IMG/VR virus record: IMGVR_UViG_3300036760_000136
Coordinates: 1 to 22,697 of that record
Strand: one strand, 5' to 3'
From: a virus
Length of the DNA stretch: 22,697 nucleotides
Shown: piece by piece, positions 6,419 through 15,887 of the stretch
Numbering within the stretch: the stretch's first letter is position 1
Layout: the number at the start of each line of letters is the position of its first letter
The notes under the pieces: model-generated
Told to the model about the DNA's origin: nothing
Databases searched by the model: none
Seen by the model: only the letters and a program-made list of their open reading frames with translations
Position numbers and translations under genes: made by a program

Positions 6419-8958
6419 TGGCAAGAAGCTCGCCGCTGCAATCAAATTTTGGGGCGGGGGAATTCAGCCCGCTGGCCTATGGTCGCGTAGATCATCCCCG
6501 TTATAACACCGGACTTGCGACCTGTCTGAATTATAACCCGACCATCCAAGGCGGGTTGATACGCCGCCCTGGAACCAAATTTGCCGCAGAAGTCAAAAAC
6601 AGCAGTTTGGCAACAAGGGTTGTCAATTTTGAATTCTCTGTAACGCAAGCCTATATCATTGAATTCGGCAATCTCTATATCCGCATTTTCAAAGACAATG
6701 CCTCGGTAACATTAACGACTCAAGCGATTACGGATATTACTAAAGCCTCTACCGCAGTTGTCACTTATACCGGAGCGGATACGTATGCCAATGGCGACCG
6801 TATCCTTATTACCGGAGTTCTCGGCATGGCGGAAGTGAATAACCGTGAATTTACGGTAGCCAATGTCAATGCCGGGGCCAATACCTTTGAATTGTCCGGC
6901 ATCAACAGCACCACCTATACGACCTATGTGAGCGGCGGGACTATCGGGGAAATCTATGAGGTAGTGACGCCTTATCTGACCGCCGATCTCTTTACGCTTA
7001 AATTCACGCAATCAGCCGATGTGCTTTACATCACCCACCCCTCCTATGCGCCGCGCAAACTCACGCGTACCGGGCATACGGCCTGGACGCTTTCCACCAT
7101 TACTTTTCTGGATGGGCCATATTTAGCGACGAATACGACGACGACAACCTTGACGCCAAGCGCCGCAACCGGGGCCGGGGTAACCATTACAGCTTCAGCA
7201 GTTACCGGGATTAATAGTGATACTGGTTTCCAAACTACGGATGTTGGGAGATTAATCCGCCTGCAACAAGGAACAATTTGGGGTTATGTGTTGATTACGG
7301 CGCGTGCCACAACTACATCGATCATGGTAACGGTGATCAATACGCTTACCAATACCAATGCAAAAACCAACTGGAGACTGGGTGTTTGGTCTGATACGAC
7401 CGGCTATCCTTCATGCTCAACTTTCCATGAAGATCGATTGGTATTCGGCGGTGCCTTAGGTGCGCCTTTGCGTCTCGACGCCAGCAATTCAGGCGATTAC
7501 GAAAATTACGCCCCATCTGGGACGGATGGCACGGTAATCGCGAGTAATGCGCTTGCCTTTACCTTAAACTCCAATGGTGTCAATAACATTCGATGGTTGA
7601 TTAGCGATGAAAAAGGACTCTTTGCCGGTACGGTGGCGGGCGAATGGATTATCCGCAGTTCCAATCTTGGCGAAGCCCTGACGCCGACCAGTATTAATGC
7701 CCAACCGACAACCTTTTATGGAAGCGCCAATTTGCAAGCCATCCATTCCGGCAAAGCCGCTGTTTTTGTGCAACGCACTGGGCACAAGGTCAGGGAACTC
7801 AATTACTTTTTTGATGTGGATGGTTTCCAATCTTCCGATCTGACTGAAATATCTGAACACATTACCCAAGGCGGCATTGTGGATTCAGCCTCCATGACCG
7901 ATCCGCAATCATTGTTATGGTATGTCAGAAGCGATGGCGTGTTGATTAGTTCCACCTATGAACGTGCCGTGGACAGCCTGCGCGTGGGCTGGGCGAGACA
8001 CATCCTTGGCGGCGTGAGTGATGCACTGGGCAATAATGCCATTGTAGAAAGCGTGGCTATCATTCCTTCCGTGGGGGCCGATCACGATGAGGTCTGGCTG
8101 GTGGTCAAACGCTATATCAATGGCAGCACCAAACGATTTATTGAATACATGACGCCATTTTTTGAAGATGATGATTTACAGGAAGAAGCCTTTTTTCTGG
8201 ACGCCGGATTGACCCTGAATAATACGATTGCCGCCACGTTGACGCCAGGAACCGGGGCGAACGTCAAGGGTACGACCGGCGTAACCTTTACCGCCGGGTC
8301 AAGCGTTTTTGTAGCAGGCGACGTGGATCGTTATATCCATTACCCCTACAGATTGAACGGCGTTAATTATAAATCCATTGCCAAAATTACCGGCTATACA
8401 TCAGGAACGGTGGTGACGGCAACCATACAAGTCGCGTGGCCTTCTTTATCAGTGATAGCATCAAGCGCGTGGCGCATGACCGTCACGACCGTTACCGGGC
8501 TATTTCATCTGGAAGGTGAAACCGTGAGTATCCTTGCGGATGGCGCCGTTTTAACGGATGAAGTTGTGGTGTTGGGAGCAATTACGTTGGCGAGTCCGGC
8601 CTCTTTGGTGCATGTCGGTTATAATTATAACAGTGACGGGCAATTATTAAGACCGGAATCCGGGGCGCAGGATGGTACGGCCATCGGCAAAACCCGAAGA
8701 ATTAACCGCGTCGCCATGATGCTGCATCGCACACTTGGGCTTAAAATTGGCAAGGACTTTGACAATCTTGATGAGGTAATATTCCGCACATCAGCGGACG
8801 CCGCTAATCAACCACCTGGATTATTCAGCGGGATTATCTCGGAAACAGTCAGTTTTGATTACGATATGGACAATCAATTCTGCTGGCGGCAAGACCAGCC
8901 GACACCGGGCATGATTCTGGCGATTGCCCCGCAACTCACGATACAGGACAGGTTATGA
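6418..8958 (+). CDS. Tail tubular protein B (T7 gp12-like nozzle)
   Basis: An 846-residue nozzle protein; six copies are expected to form the tail tube below the adaptor. LQSNFGAGEFSPLAYGRVD and YNPTIQGGLIRRPGTKF at the N-terminus are diagnostic, as are WSDTTGYPSCSTFHEDRLVF (around residue 323), RWLISDEKGLFAGTVAGEW and the C-terminal VGYNYNSD...RRINRVAMMLHRT. T7 gp12 is about 794 residues, so this is full size. The sequence is Thr/beta-rich with two repeated-looking Thr-rich inserts (around residues 235-305 and 600-690). Start overlaps the tail tubular A stop by 1 nt; its stop overlaps the next gene as ATGA (8955-8958). Confidence 0.96.
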   Translation: MARSSPLQSNFGAGEFSPLAYGRVDHPRYNTGLATCLNYNPTIQGGLIRRPGTKFAAEVKNSSLATRVVNFEFSVTQAYIIEFGNLYIRIFKDNASVTLTTQAITDITKASTAVVTYTGADTYANGDRILITGVLGMAEVNNREFTVANVNAGANTFELSGINSTTYTTYVSGGTIGEIYEVVTPYLTADLFTLKFTQSADVLYITHPSYAPRKLTRTGHTAWTLSTITFLDGPYLATNTTTTTLTPSAATGAGVTITASAVTGINSDTGFQTTDVGRLIRLQQGTIWGYVLITARATTTSIMVTVINTLTNTNAKTNWRLGVWSDTTGYPSCSTFHEDRLVFGGALGAPLRLDASNSGDYENYAPSGTDGTVIASNALAFTLNSNGVNNIRWLISDEKGLFAGTVAGEWIIRSSNLGEALTPTSINAQPTTFYGSANLQAIHSGKAAVFVQRTGHKVRELNYFFDVDGFQSSDLTEISEHITQGGIVDSASMTDPQSLLWYVRSDGVLISSTYERAVDSLRVGWARHILGGVSDALGNNAIVESVAIIPSVGADHDEVWLVVKRYINGSTKRFIEYMTPFFEDDDLQEEAFFLDAGLTLNNTIAATLTPGTGANVKGTTGVTFTAGSSVFVAGDVDRYIHYPYRLNGVNYKSIAKITGYTSGTVVTATIQVAWPSLSVIASSAWRMTVTTVTGLFHLEGETVSILADGAVLTDEVVVLGAITLASPASLVHVGYNYNSDGQLLRPESGAQDGTAIGKTRRINRVAMMLHRTLGLKIGKDFDNLDEVIFRTSADAANQPPGLFSGIISETVSFDYDMDNQFCWRQDQPTPGMILAIAPQLTIQDRL

Positions 8959-9395
8959 TTGAGGTTATCCGTTTTATGCCGGAGCACGTGGCTGAACTGG
9001 AACGGCAAAATGCCGATATGAAATTCAGCAAGTTCTTTACCAGTGAGCATTTCCAGGCGCTTGGAAATTCACCGTGGTCGTTTACCGGGGTTGTCGGTGG
9101 GCGGATTGTAGGGTGTTCCGGCGTCATTCCCTATTGGGAGGGCCGGGGTGAGGCATGGGCCATTCTGGATAGAAGCATGAGGCATGAATTTTTGTCCGTC
9201 CACAATGCCATCAAACGATTTCTGGAAGTCTGCCCGTTGCGGCGCGTAGAAGCCGTAGTAGATGAGAATTTCAGTAAAGGGCACAAATGGATTACACTGC
9301 TGGGGTTCAGGAAAGAAGCAGATGTATTAACAGGCTACTGGCCGGACGGCTCTAATGCCGTCCTTTATGCGAGAGTGAAAGAATGGCAGCATTAG
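8955..9395 (+). CDS. GNAT-fold protein in the T7 gp13 position
   Basis: A 146-residue protein with the layout of a GNAT N-acetyltransferase: an N-terminal MIEVIRFMPEHVAEL, a strand pair SFTGVVGGRIVGCSGVIPYW, a helix over the region of REGion HEFLSVHNAIKRFLEVC, then RRVEAVVDENFSKGHKWITL and LGFRKEADV. T7 gp13 (internal virion protein A) and DUF2833 proteins in the same place have this fold; T7 gp13 is needed for a normal virion. The canonical acetyl-CoA loop (Q/RxxGxG/A) is not clear, so activity is doubtful. Coupled to tail tubular B by ATGA and overlapping the next gene by 13 nt. Confidence 0.8.
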   Translation: MIEVIRFMPEHVAELERQNADMKFSKFFTSEHFQALGNSPWSFTGVVGGRIVGCSGVIPYWEGRGEAWAILDRSMRHEFLSVHNAIKRFLEVCPLRRVEAVVDENFSKGHKWITLLGFRKEADVLTGYWPDGSNAVLYARVKEWQH

Positions 9396-9865
9396 CCCCT
9401 ATCTTGCCGGTATTACAAGTCATCGGAACGGTTGTCAGTGTTATTGGCACGATTCGTCAAGCATCCTCTCAAGCCAATGCCGCAGACTATAATGCACAAG
9501 TCGCCAGCAACAACGCCATCTATGCGCGTCAAGCCGCAGCGGAAAATGAACGGCGGCAACGTATCCTCGCCCGTAAATCTATTGGCGGCGCACGGGCCGG
9601 ATACGGCGCATCCGGCGTCACGCTCGAAGGCACGCCCTTGGATGTTCTCGAAGAATCGGCGGCGAACGCCGAACTTGATGCGCTCACTATCCGCCATCAA
9701 GGAGAATTGGCGGCGCGTGGTTATACCAATACGGCAACGCTGGATACTTTTGCAGCATCAGGAGCGCGGACAGGAGGATATATCTCCGCCGTGGATGAAT
9801 TACTGAAAGGCGGCACTGCTCTTTATAATATTTACAATCCGACCAAATTAACGAGAACGGGCTGA
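9383..9865 (+). CDS. Internal virion protein B (T7 gp14-like)
   Basis: A 160-residue ejection protein. Residues 5-25 are hydrophobic (LPVLQVIGTVVSVIGTI), followed by a long Ala/Gln/Arg-rich helix with ANAADYNAQVASNNA and RQAAAENERRQ, then the conserved GGARAGYGASGVTLEGTPLD. In T7, gp14 enters the outer membrane during infection and helps form the DNA channel; length is close to that of T7 gp14 (196). The order gp13-, gp14-, gp15-, gp16-like is kept. Ribosome site weak (AGAGTGAAAG), but it overlaps the preceding gene by 13 nt, and its TGA overlaps the next ATG (9863-9867). Confidence 0.85.
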   Translation: MAALAPILPVLQVIGTVVSVIGTIRQASSQANAADYNAQVASNNAIYARQAAAENERRQRILARKSIGGARAGYGASGVTLEGTPLDVLEESAANAELDALTIRHQGELAARGYTNTATLDTFAASGARTGGYISAVDELLKGGTALYNIYNPTKLTRTG

Positions 9866-12102
9866 TGCCGAATATACGCACTTACGAAACACAGACCGAT
9901 ATACCGCTGAATGCTCCGACCGGACGCGAGGCCAATGCGGGGGATTTTGGAGGATATTCAGCGTATGCACTTCATAACTTAGGCGGTTCATTTGGTGAAA
10001 TCAGCGCGGAAATGGAACGGCGCAGAAAAGAAGAAGAAGAAAAATTAAGGCTAAAACAGGAAGAAGATGCGGTTTTGTGGGCTAATAAATCATTAGCGGA
10101 ATTACATAGCACACAAAATCAATACTATCTGGAATCGCAAAAAGATTATCCATATGGAGATGGTTTTACCAATAATTTCAAACAGCAATTTAATACGGCA
10201 GCAGAAAAACTGGTTGAAAGCGCCCCTACGGAACATTCGCGCAAGGAACTTGAGATAGCCCTGATTAAAATGGAGGATAGTTTCTCATCAAATGCTATTG
10301 TTTATGAAGCAGATGCAAAATCGAAGAAGCTATCTAATGATGTTAGTAAAGCACAGAATATTTATCTCAATCAAACTCGCGCTGACCCATCAAAATATTT
10401 ATCCTCCCTTGAGTTTATGGGTAATTATATAAATTCATTACCAGTTAACGATGCCGTCAAGGGCGCGATGTATAAGGATTTTTCTGATGATCTTTCCATT
10501 AACCAAGCCGAAGGCATGATTTCCAATGCCAATTCAATACAGTCGGCAAAAGATGTTTTTTCTGCATTACAAGATGAAGATTTCAAGAAGCGCATACCTG
10601 CATCGGAATACGGTAAATTGCTCGGCATAGCAGAGAATAATATCAATTATCAAAAGCAGGAGGCGGCGCGTTTAGAAGCAGAAAGAGATAAAATATTTAC
10701 CGCGCAAATGAATAATGAGTATGTTGATCTGGCGCTGGCTGTAGACCGGGGAGAAAAAGGGCAGGCTGATATTGATTTATTCAAGAAGAAATACGGTAAT
10801 CTCAATGAGGCGCTTGCTAGGTGGTTGCAGCTTTCAGAAAAATCTGATGCTAACATTAATACGATACAATCCAATAAGCAGACAAGCGAATATGTTGATC
10901 TGGCGCTGGCTATAGGTCGCGGCGAAAAAGGGCAACCAGCAGCTGACGATTTCAGGAAGAAATACGGAGAAACTGGAGATGTTTTGAGTAAATGGCTGGC
11001 GCTTTCCGAATCCAGTGATGCCGTAATAAAACAATACGCTAAAGAAATCATGCCGATACTGGTTGTTAATCAGGCTTTTCAATATGGCATACCGCTAGAC
11101 CCGAATGACGCAGATATTAAAAAGGCCGTGGATAAGCATTATCAAAATATGGTGCAGACTTGGAAGCCGGAGGAACAAGTTGAGAAGGCCATTTATTATG
11201 TGAACCGTATCGGAGTTATTCCGCAATCCATGATTTCAGAAATATCTGCCAATATCAATTCATCCAACCCGGATAATGTACTACCGGCAGCGGAAATTAT
11301 TGAACAATTATCAAGCCAGAATCCGCAACTGGCGCAACAAATACCGCAAAATCAATTATCTTTCGCAAAGCAAGTGCTGGATTATACGCGCTATGGCGAC
11401 AAGCCTAAAGATGCCGTGGAACGTGCTGTACAGTCCAGAAGGGTAAGTGACGCCGAAAGGAAATCCAGAGGCGCTGCTTTTGAGAAAATTATCAAGGATG
11501 CGCCATTGGAGAAATATCTTGATAACAAGATTGATGAAGGCTGGATGGAGTCCCCATTTTTAAGAAGCAATCCTGATGTGCTGGGGCCGATGGTAGAGGA
11601 AATGAAGATTCTGGCAATGGAAGATTATATCCAGCATGGGGACATTAATACGGCGTTGTCTGTTGGTTTTAATGCGGTACGTAGTACATGGGGGGCGACT
11701 AATATCGGAGGAAGACATTTTATGAAATATGCCCCGGAACTTTTTTATGGCATTCCTTCGTTATCCTTGAACGAAAACAGCAAATGGATAAAAGAGCAGC
11801 TATTTTCTGATATAAATAAAGACGCTTTTGGCGGAGAGATTAAAAATATTAATGATAGGATTATAATCGAACAAGACCCACGGCACATGTCTGCCGATGG
11901 CAGACCATTGTATTTTATCGGTTTGCATGGCGAGGATGGGGCGATATTTATGCAACCTAAACCGTGGATGCCTGATTTTTATCAAAGTCCAGAAAAGAAA
12001 GAGATTGATTTCGAGATGGAAAAATCCAAGGCACATGCAAAATCCATGCGCGAAGGCGCAGACATTACTCCGGCTCCACCTGAGTTCATGTGGGGGCCAT
12101 AA
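9865..12102 (+). CDS. Internal virion protein C (T7 gp15-like) with internal repeat
   Basis: A 745-residue mostly helical protein, the size of T7 gp15 (747), between gp14- and gp16-like genes. It opens with a Gly-rich stretch, then a highly charged helix (MERRRKEEEEKLRLKQEED, residues ~50-70). Residues ~283-397 hold two tandem ~57-residue units, each beginning EYVDLALA and containing RGEKGQ and FKKKYG / FRKKYG. The C-terminus has MEDYIQHGDI, GGRHFMKYAPELFY and PRHMSADGRPLYFIGLHG. In T7, gp15 and gp16 form the periplasmic part of the ejection tube. Assignment rests on gene order, length and helix content more than on strict motifs. It overlaps both neighbours by 1 nt. Confidence 0.8.
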   Translation: MPNIRTYETQTDIPLNAPTGREANAGDFGGYSAYALHNLGGSFGEISAEMERRRKEEEEKLRLKQEEDAVLWANKSLAELHSTQNQYYLESQKDYPYGDGFTNNFKQQFNTAAEKLVESAPTEHSRKELEIALIKMEDSFSSNAIVYEADAKSKKLSNDVSKAQNIYLNQTRADPSKYLSSLEFMGNYINSLPVNDAVKGAMYKDFSDDLSINQAEGMISNANSIQSAKDVFSALQDEDFKKRIPASEYGKLLGIAENNINYQKQEAARLEAERDKIFTAQMNNEYVDLALAVDRGEKGQADIDLFKKKYGNLNEALARWLQLSEKSDANINTIQSNKQTSEYVDLALAIGRGEKGQPAADDFRKKYGETGDVLSKWLALSESSDAVIKQYAKEIMPILVVNQAFQYGIPLDPNDADIKKAVDKHYQNMVQTWKPEEQVEKAIYYVNRIGVIPQSMISEISANINSSNPDNVLPAAEIIEQLSSQNPQLAQQIPQNQLSFAKQVLDYTRYGDKPKDAVERAVQSRRVSDAERKSRGAAFEKIIKDAPLEKYLDNKIDEGWMESPFLRSNPDVLGPMVEEMKILAMEDYIQHGDINTALSVGFNAVRSTWGATNIGGRHFMKYAPELFYGIPSLSLNENSKWIKEQLFSDINKDAFGGEIKNINDRIIIEQDPRHMSADGRPLYFIGLHGEDGAIFMQPKPWMPDFYQSPEKKEIDFEMEKSKAHAKSMREGADITPAPPEFMWGP
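10720..10740 (+). repeat. Start of gp15-like tandem unit 1 (21-nt exact repeat)
   Basis: Identical to 10891-10911, offset 171 nt (57 codons), encoding YVDLALA. The rest of the unit is similar at protein level (RGEKGQ, KKYG, LSEKSDA/LSESSDA) but diverged at DNA level. Confidence 0.9.
10891..10911 (+). repeat. Start of gp15-like tandem unit 2 (21-nt exact repeat)
   Basis: Second copy of the tract at 10720-10740, marking the second 57-residue unit of the gp15-like protein. Confidence 0.9.
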
Positions 12103-15100
12103 TGCCGTTTCTGAATGAAAATGAAATAACCAGTAAAGGACAGATGATGGGCATTAACCCTGATGTAAATTACACGCCTGAGTTTTGGAATGATACGGTT
12201 CCAGAAGCATACAGGATGTGGAATAACGTAGCTTCTGCCCGCGCCAACGTATCATCAATGAGCAAAGAACCTTTTAATAAAAATTATGATCCAATCTCAA
12301 ATCTATCGCCTGAATACGCAATGGAGGCCAATCAGTTTGCATTTTCCAATTCAGATTATGAAGTAGAAACGATAAAAAAACAGATCGACAGAGAACGCGA
12401 AGACCGGGTGAATCTCAGCGCCGGTGGTTATCCAGCAATGGCTGCAAGCATCGTCGCCGGGATAACCGACCCGCTGGCATGGGTGCCAGTCGGCGGGGTT
12501 GCATGGAAAACCTATCGTGAGGGCGGCTCAATCCTTAAAAACGCCTTGACCACAGCTAGAGTAGGCGCATTAAGTATATCCGCCCAAGAAGCCGGGTTAC
12601 ATCAATCACAATATACACGGACATGGGGCGAAAGCGCGGCCAATATAGCCGTCGGCACGATGTTAAGCGGTATCCTTGGCGGCTCATTGGGTTTTGTCAG
12701 AGAAGCATTGGCAAAACAAGGCAAAAGCCTTGAAGATATAGCCAAAGGCATAGAGATGGAATTTAATGTTGATTCTGTCGGCGCGGCAAGAGCAGCGACC
12801 ACGACTCTATCCGAAGAAGGTTTACAGGTTCCTAACAAAGCCATGCAAGCTGTTTTGGCTGTGACTAAACAGCAAGACCCTATATTAAGGGGGCTTACCA
12901 GAAAATCAAAACTCGTCAGAGAGATGACGCAGGAAATTGCTGAAGTTCCTTTAATTATCGGAAAAAACACAGAAGGGATAGCCACCCCGCGTTCTATTTA
13001 TGCCAATGTCAGGACTTATCAAAAGATGTTATACAATGCGCTTGTTTATAAAGATGATCAATATGTGCAATATATTAAAGGCAGGAGTAAAAAATTTGGC
13101 GATATTGTAGGTATTGGCGCAGCTAAACTGGCCGGGAAATATTCAAATAAATTCAGTCAAAAAGAATTTAATATTGAAGTAGGCAAGGCCATGCGGCGCG
13201 GCAATGAACACTCTATACCAGAAGTCTCTAATACAGCTAAATACTTTTCTGATAATTTATACAAACCAATCTTAGACGAAGCGGTTAATCTTGGGCTTCT
13301 GCCGGAAGGTGTTATGCCGGAAACGGCAATCGGTTATCTAAACCGGGTTTATAATCTACCGCGTTTGGCAAGACAGCCATATCGTCAGAATTTTATTAAC
13401 AAGACAGTTACTTATTTTAAGGAACGGCAACAAGACGCGGCGGGAAGAGCCGCACCGTTTGAAGAAGAAATAAAAACCATTAAAAATGATATCTCTGTCA
13501 GTAAAGGAGAGATACGGTCTATCAGCAATTCAATATTTGATGTTTCCTATAAATCTGCAAAAGATGAAGCAAACAAACGTATAAACGAAGCATTAACTTT
13601 GTTAGACCAAAGATTGGTGGAATTAAGATCAGCGCCAAAAACAGATGAGCAAATTAAAAATTTTGCTGAGCTTTCTTCGCGCAGTTCTTATTTAAGAAAA
13701 CTCGGCAAACAAGTATCTGAAGATATTGAACAGGAAGTAAAGGCCACGGCAGACGAAACTGGAGCTTTAGTAATTAAGGAAATTACTGAAGAAATTGAGA
13801 ATAGTAATGATGCTGAATTAATGGCCTTGATTAAAGAAATTCCTCCACCCATAGCAAAAGATGTTAGTGATGTTGCCGCAAATCTAGGGCGCGAGGCAAT
13901 CGAGTCTGCGAAAATAGAGGCGATGGGAAATGCACAAAAGGCATTTGCGAAAGCTATAAAAAATCAATTAGAAATGCGTGCCAATGAAACCCCGGAAGAT
14001 AGTATAATACGTGCCCTGAAAGAGATAAGGCAATCTGTCGCAACAGAATCAAGAAAAGCAGCTTCGGTTGCGGCCAGAAAGGCTACAAAAGACATACGTG
14101 AACATCTTCATAAAAAAGTAAAAGAACTCATTGAGCGCAGGAAACAAAATGTAAAAGACTTGTTCTCAATTAATACTGAAGAACAAGAATTTTTCGATAC
14201 AGCAGAACAGCTTGTCTCAAGAATAGAAGGCATCCCAGGAGGGCGCTTACCATATGATATGACCATCCCCGGTTCAGGCAAGAAAGGACAAAGAAATATA
14301 ATGACGGCAAAGCCTTTGCATGAGCGCGTATTTCTGATTGACGATGCCATAATTGAAGAAGACTTAGAAAGCGATATTGAAACACTGGCAAAAATTTATA
14401 CGCGGAGCATGGCACCAGATATTGAAATTGCCCGCTGGCAAAAGACTAATCACGCCCCCGTAGATTTTGAATTTAAGATGGAGCGTGATGCAATCCGCCG
14501 CGAGTATGAACAAATGATCAGGAAGGCCAGTGGCAAGGAAGCTGAAGCACTTGGTAAAGAGCGTGATGCTGCGATTGAAGACATCCTCGCCATGTTGGAT
14601 CAGATGCGCGGTGTTTACGGATTGCCACACGATCCAAAAAGTTGGGCATACCGTGCAGGCCGATCTATTAAGGAACTTAATTTTGTGCGTATGATGGGCG
14701 GCGTTACTCTGACTTCGCTGCCAGATATAGCGCAGCCGGTAATGGTACATGGGTTTACGCGCCTTTTTAAACATGCGTTAATACCCATGATCCGTAATTT
14801 CAAGACTTTTAAACTAGATGCCAAAACACGGTCAAGATTGGGTGCGGCAACTGATATGGTGATGAACAGCCGCGCAAAATCTTTGGCCGACATACAAGAT
14901 GAATTTGGGCGGTATTCAGTGCCTGAAAGAATACTCGGAGCAATCTCTGATACTTTTGGCATGGTTTCATTGAACGCCCCGTGGAATACAGCAATGAAAC
15001 AAATCGCTGGGGCCGTGTCGCAAGGTAGATTATTGAAAAATGTATTGGATGAAGTTGCCGGGGTAATATCAAAAGAAGAATCCACTTATTTGCGGGCCGC

Positions 15101-15887
15101 AAGTATTTCCGTTGAAGATTCAAAATTAATTGCCGAACAGCTTAAAAAACACGGCTCAGAAGAAAGCGGACTTTTACTTTCTAACGCGACAGAATGGGAC
15201 AGGACGCCTCAAGGAAAAAAGGCATTACTGGCTTTTGAAACTGCATTATTGCGCGACGTGGAACGAACTATCTTGACGCCGGGGCTGGATGTGCCATTGA
15301 CGGCCAGAGGTAAACATGGTGTTTTAGGCCAACTGATATTGCAATTCAAGGCGTTTATTTTTGCCAGCACACAACGCATGTTGTTAATGAATTTACAAAA
15401 GGCCGATGCTGCGACTCTAAACGGATTATGGCTGTCTATTTCTCTTGGCATGTTATCTTATGCCGTCAAGTCATGGGATGCAGGTCATGAACTGAGCGAT
15501 GATCCTGTGCAGTGGCTTAAAGAAGGGGTAGATCGTTCCGGTGTAACATCATGGTTTTTTGAAGTAAATAATATTGCTGAAAAAGCATCGCGTGGTTCCA
15601 TAGGATTATCACGCATTGTCGGCGGTAAACCCATAAGCCGATATGCCTCACGCAATGTTGTAAGTGCATTGTTGGGGCCGTCTTTCGGCACGGCCTCTTC
15701 CATTGTTGGCGCTGCCGGTAATATATCTGCCGCTTTAATCGGTGAAGATATACCTGAAAATGAGATGAACCAATCAGATATACATACCATCAGGACATTA
15801 TTCCCGTATAATAACCTTTCAGGTTTCAGGCAACTTGTTGACCATGCCGAAAAATCTATTAATGAACATTTTGGAATACAAAAATGA
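12102..15887 (+). CDS. Internal virion protein D (T7 gp16-like), no transglycosylase domain seen
   Basis: A 1261-residue ejection protein, close to T7 gp16 (1318). I choose ATG 12102, which shares one base with the preceding TAA and has GGGGG 6 nt upstream; GTG 12090 would overlap more. Residues ~110-220 are Ala/Gly-rich and membrane-compatible (AASIVAGITDPLAW, AVGTMLSGILGG). Residues ~447-700 are charged helix, likely coiled coil. The C-terminal third (~847-1261) has VRMMGGVTLTSLPDIAQPV, APWNTAMKQIAGAVS, the ILQFKAFIFASTQRMLLMNL stretch and YAVKSWDAGHELSDDP, which matches gp16-type C-termini that end in LFPYNN...FRQLVD. The N-terminus does not show the lytic transglycosylase domain that T7 gp16 carries. 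Stop overlaps the fibre start as ATGA. Confidence 0.87.
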   Translation: MPFLNENEITSKGQMMGINPDVNYTPEFWNDTVPEAYRMWNNVASARANVSSMSKEPFNKNYDPISNLSPEYAMEANQFAFSNSDYEVETIKKQIDREREDRVNLSAGGYPAMAASIVAGITDPLAWVPVGGVAWKTYREGGSILKNALTTARVGALSISAQEAGLHQSQYTRTWGESAANIAVGTMLSGILGGSLGFVREALAKQGKSLEDIAKGIEMEFNVDSVGAARAATTTLSEEGLQVPNKAMQAVLAVTKQQDPILRGLTRKSKLVREMTQEIAEVPLIIGKNTEGIATPRSIYANVRTYQKMLYNALVYKDDQYVQYIKGRSKKFGDIVGIGAAKLAGKYSNKFSQKEFNIEVGKAMRRGNEHSIPEVSNTAKYFSDNLYKPILDEAVNLGLLPEGVMPETAIGYLNRVYNLPRLARQPYRQNFINKTVTYFKERQQDAAGRAAPFEEEIKTIKNDISVSKGEIRSISNSIFDVSYKSAKDEANKRINEALTLLDQRLVELRSAPKTDEQIKNFAELSSRSSYLRKLGKQVSEDIEQEVKATADETGALVIKEITEEIENSNDAELMALIKEIPPPIAKDVSDVAANLGREAIESAKIEAMGNAQKAFAKAIKNQLEMRANETPEDSIIRALKEIRQSVATESRKAASVAARKATKDIREHLHKKVKELIERRKQNVKDLFSINTEEQEFFDTAEQLVSRIEGIPGGRLPYDMTIPGSGKKGQRNIMTAKPLHERVFLIDDAIIEEDLESDIETLAKIYTRSMAPDIEIARWQKTNHAPVDFEFKMERDAIRREYEQMIRKASGKEAEALGKERDAAIEDILAMLDQMRGVYGLPHDPKSWAYRAGRSIKELNFVRMMGGVTLTSLPDIAQPVMVHGFTRLFKHALIPMIRNFKTFKLDAKTRSRLGAATDMVMNSRAKSLADIQDEFGRYSVPERILGAISDTFGMVSLNAPWNTAMKQIAGAVSQGRLLKNVLDEVAGVISKEESTYLRAASISVEDSKLIAEQLKKHGSEESGLLLSNATEWDRTPQGKKALLAFETALLRDVERTILTPGLDVPLTARGKHGVLGQLILQFKAFIFASTQRMLLMNLQKADAATLNGLWLSISLGMLSYAVKSWDAGHELSDDPVQWLKEGVDRSGVTSWFFEVNNIAEKASRGSIGLSRIVGGKPISRYASRNVVSALLGPSFGTASSIVGAAGNISAALIGEDIPENEMNQSDIHTIRTLFPYNNLSGFRQLVDHAEKSINEHFGIQK

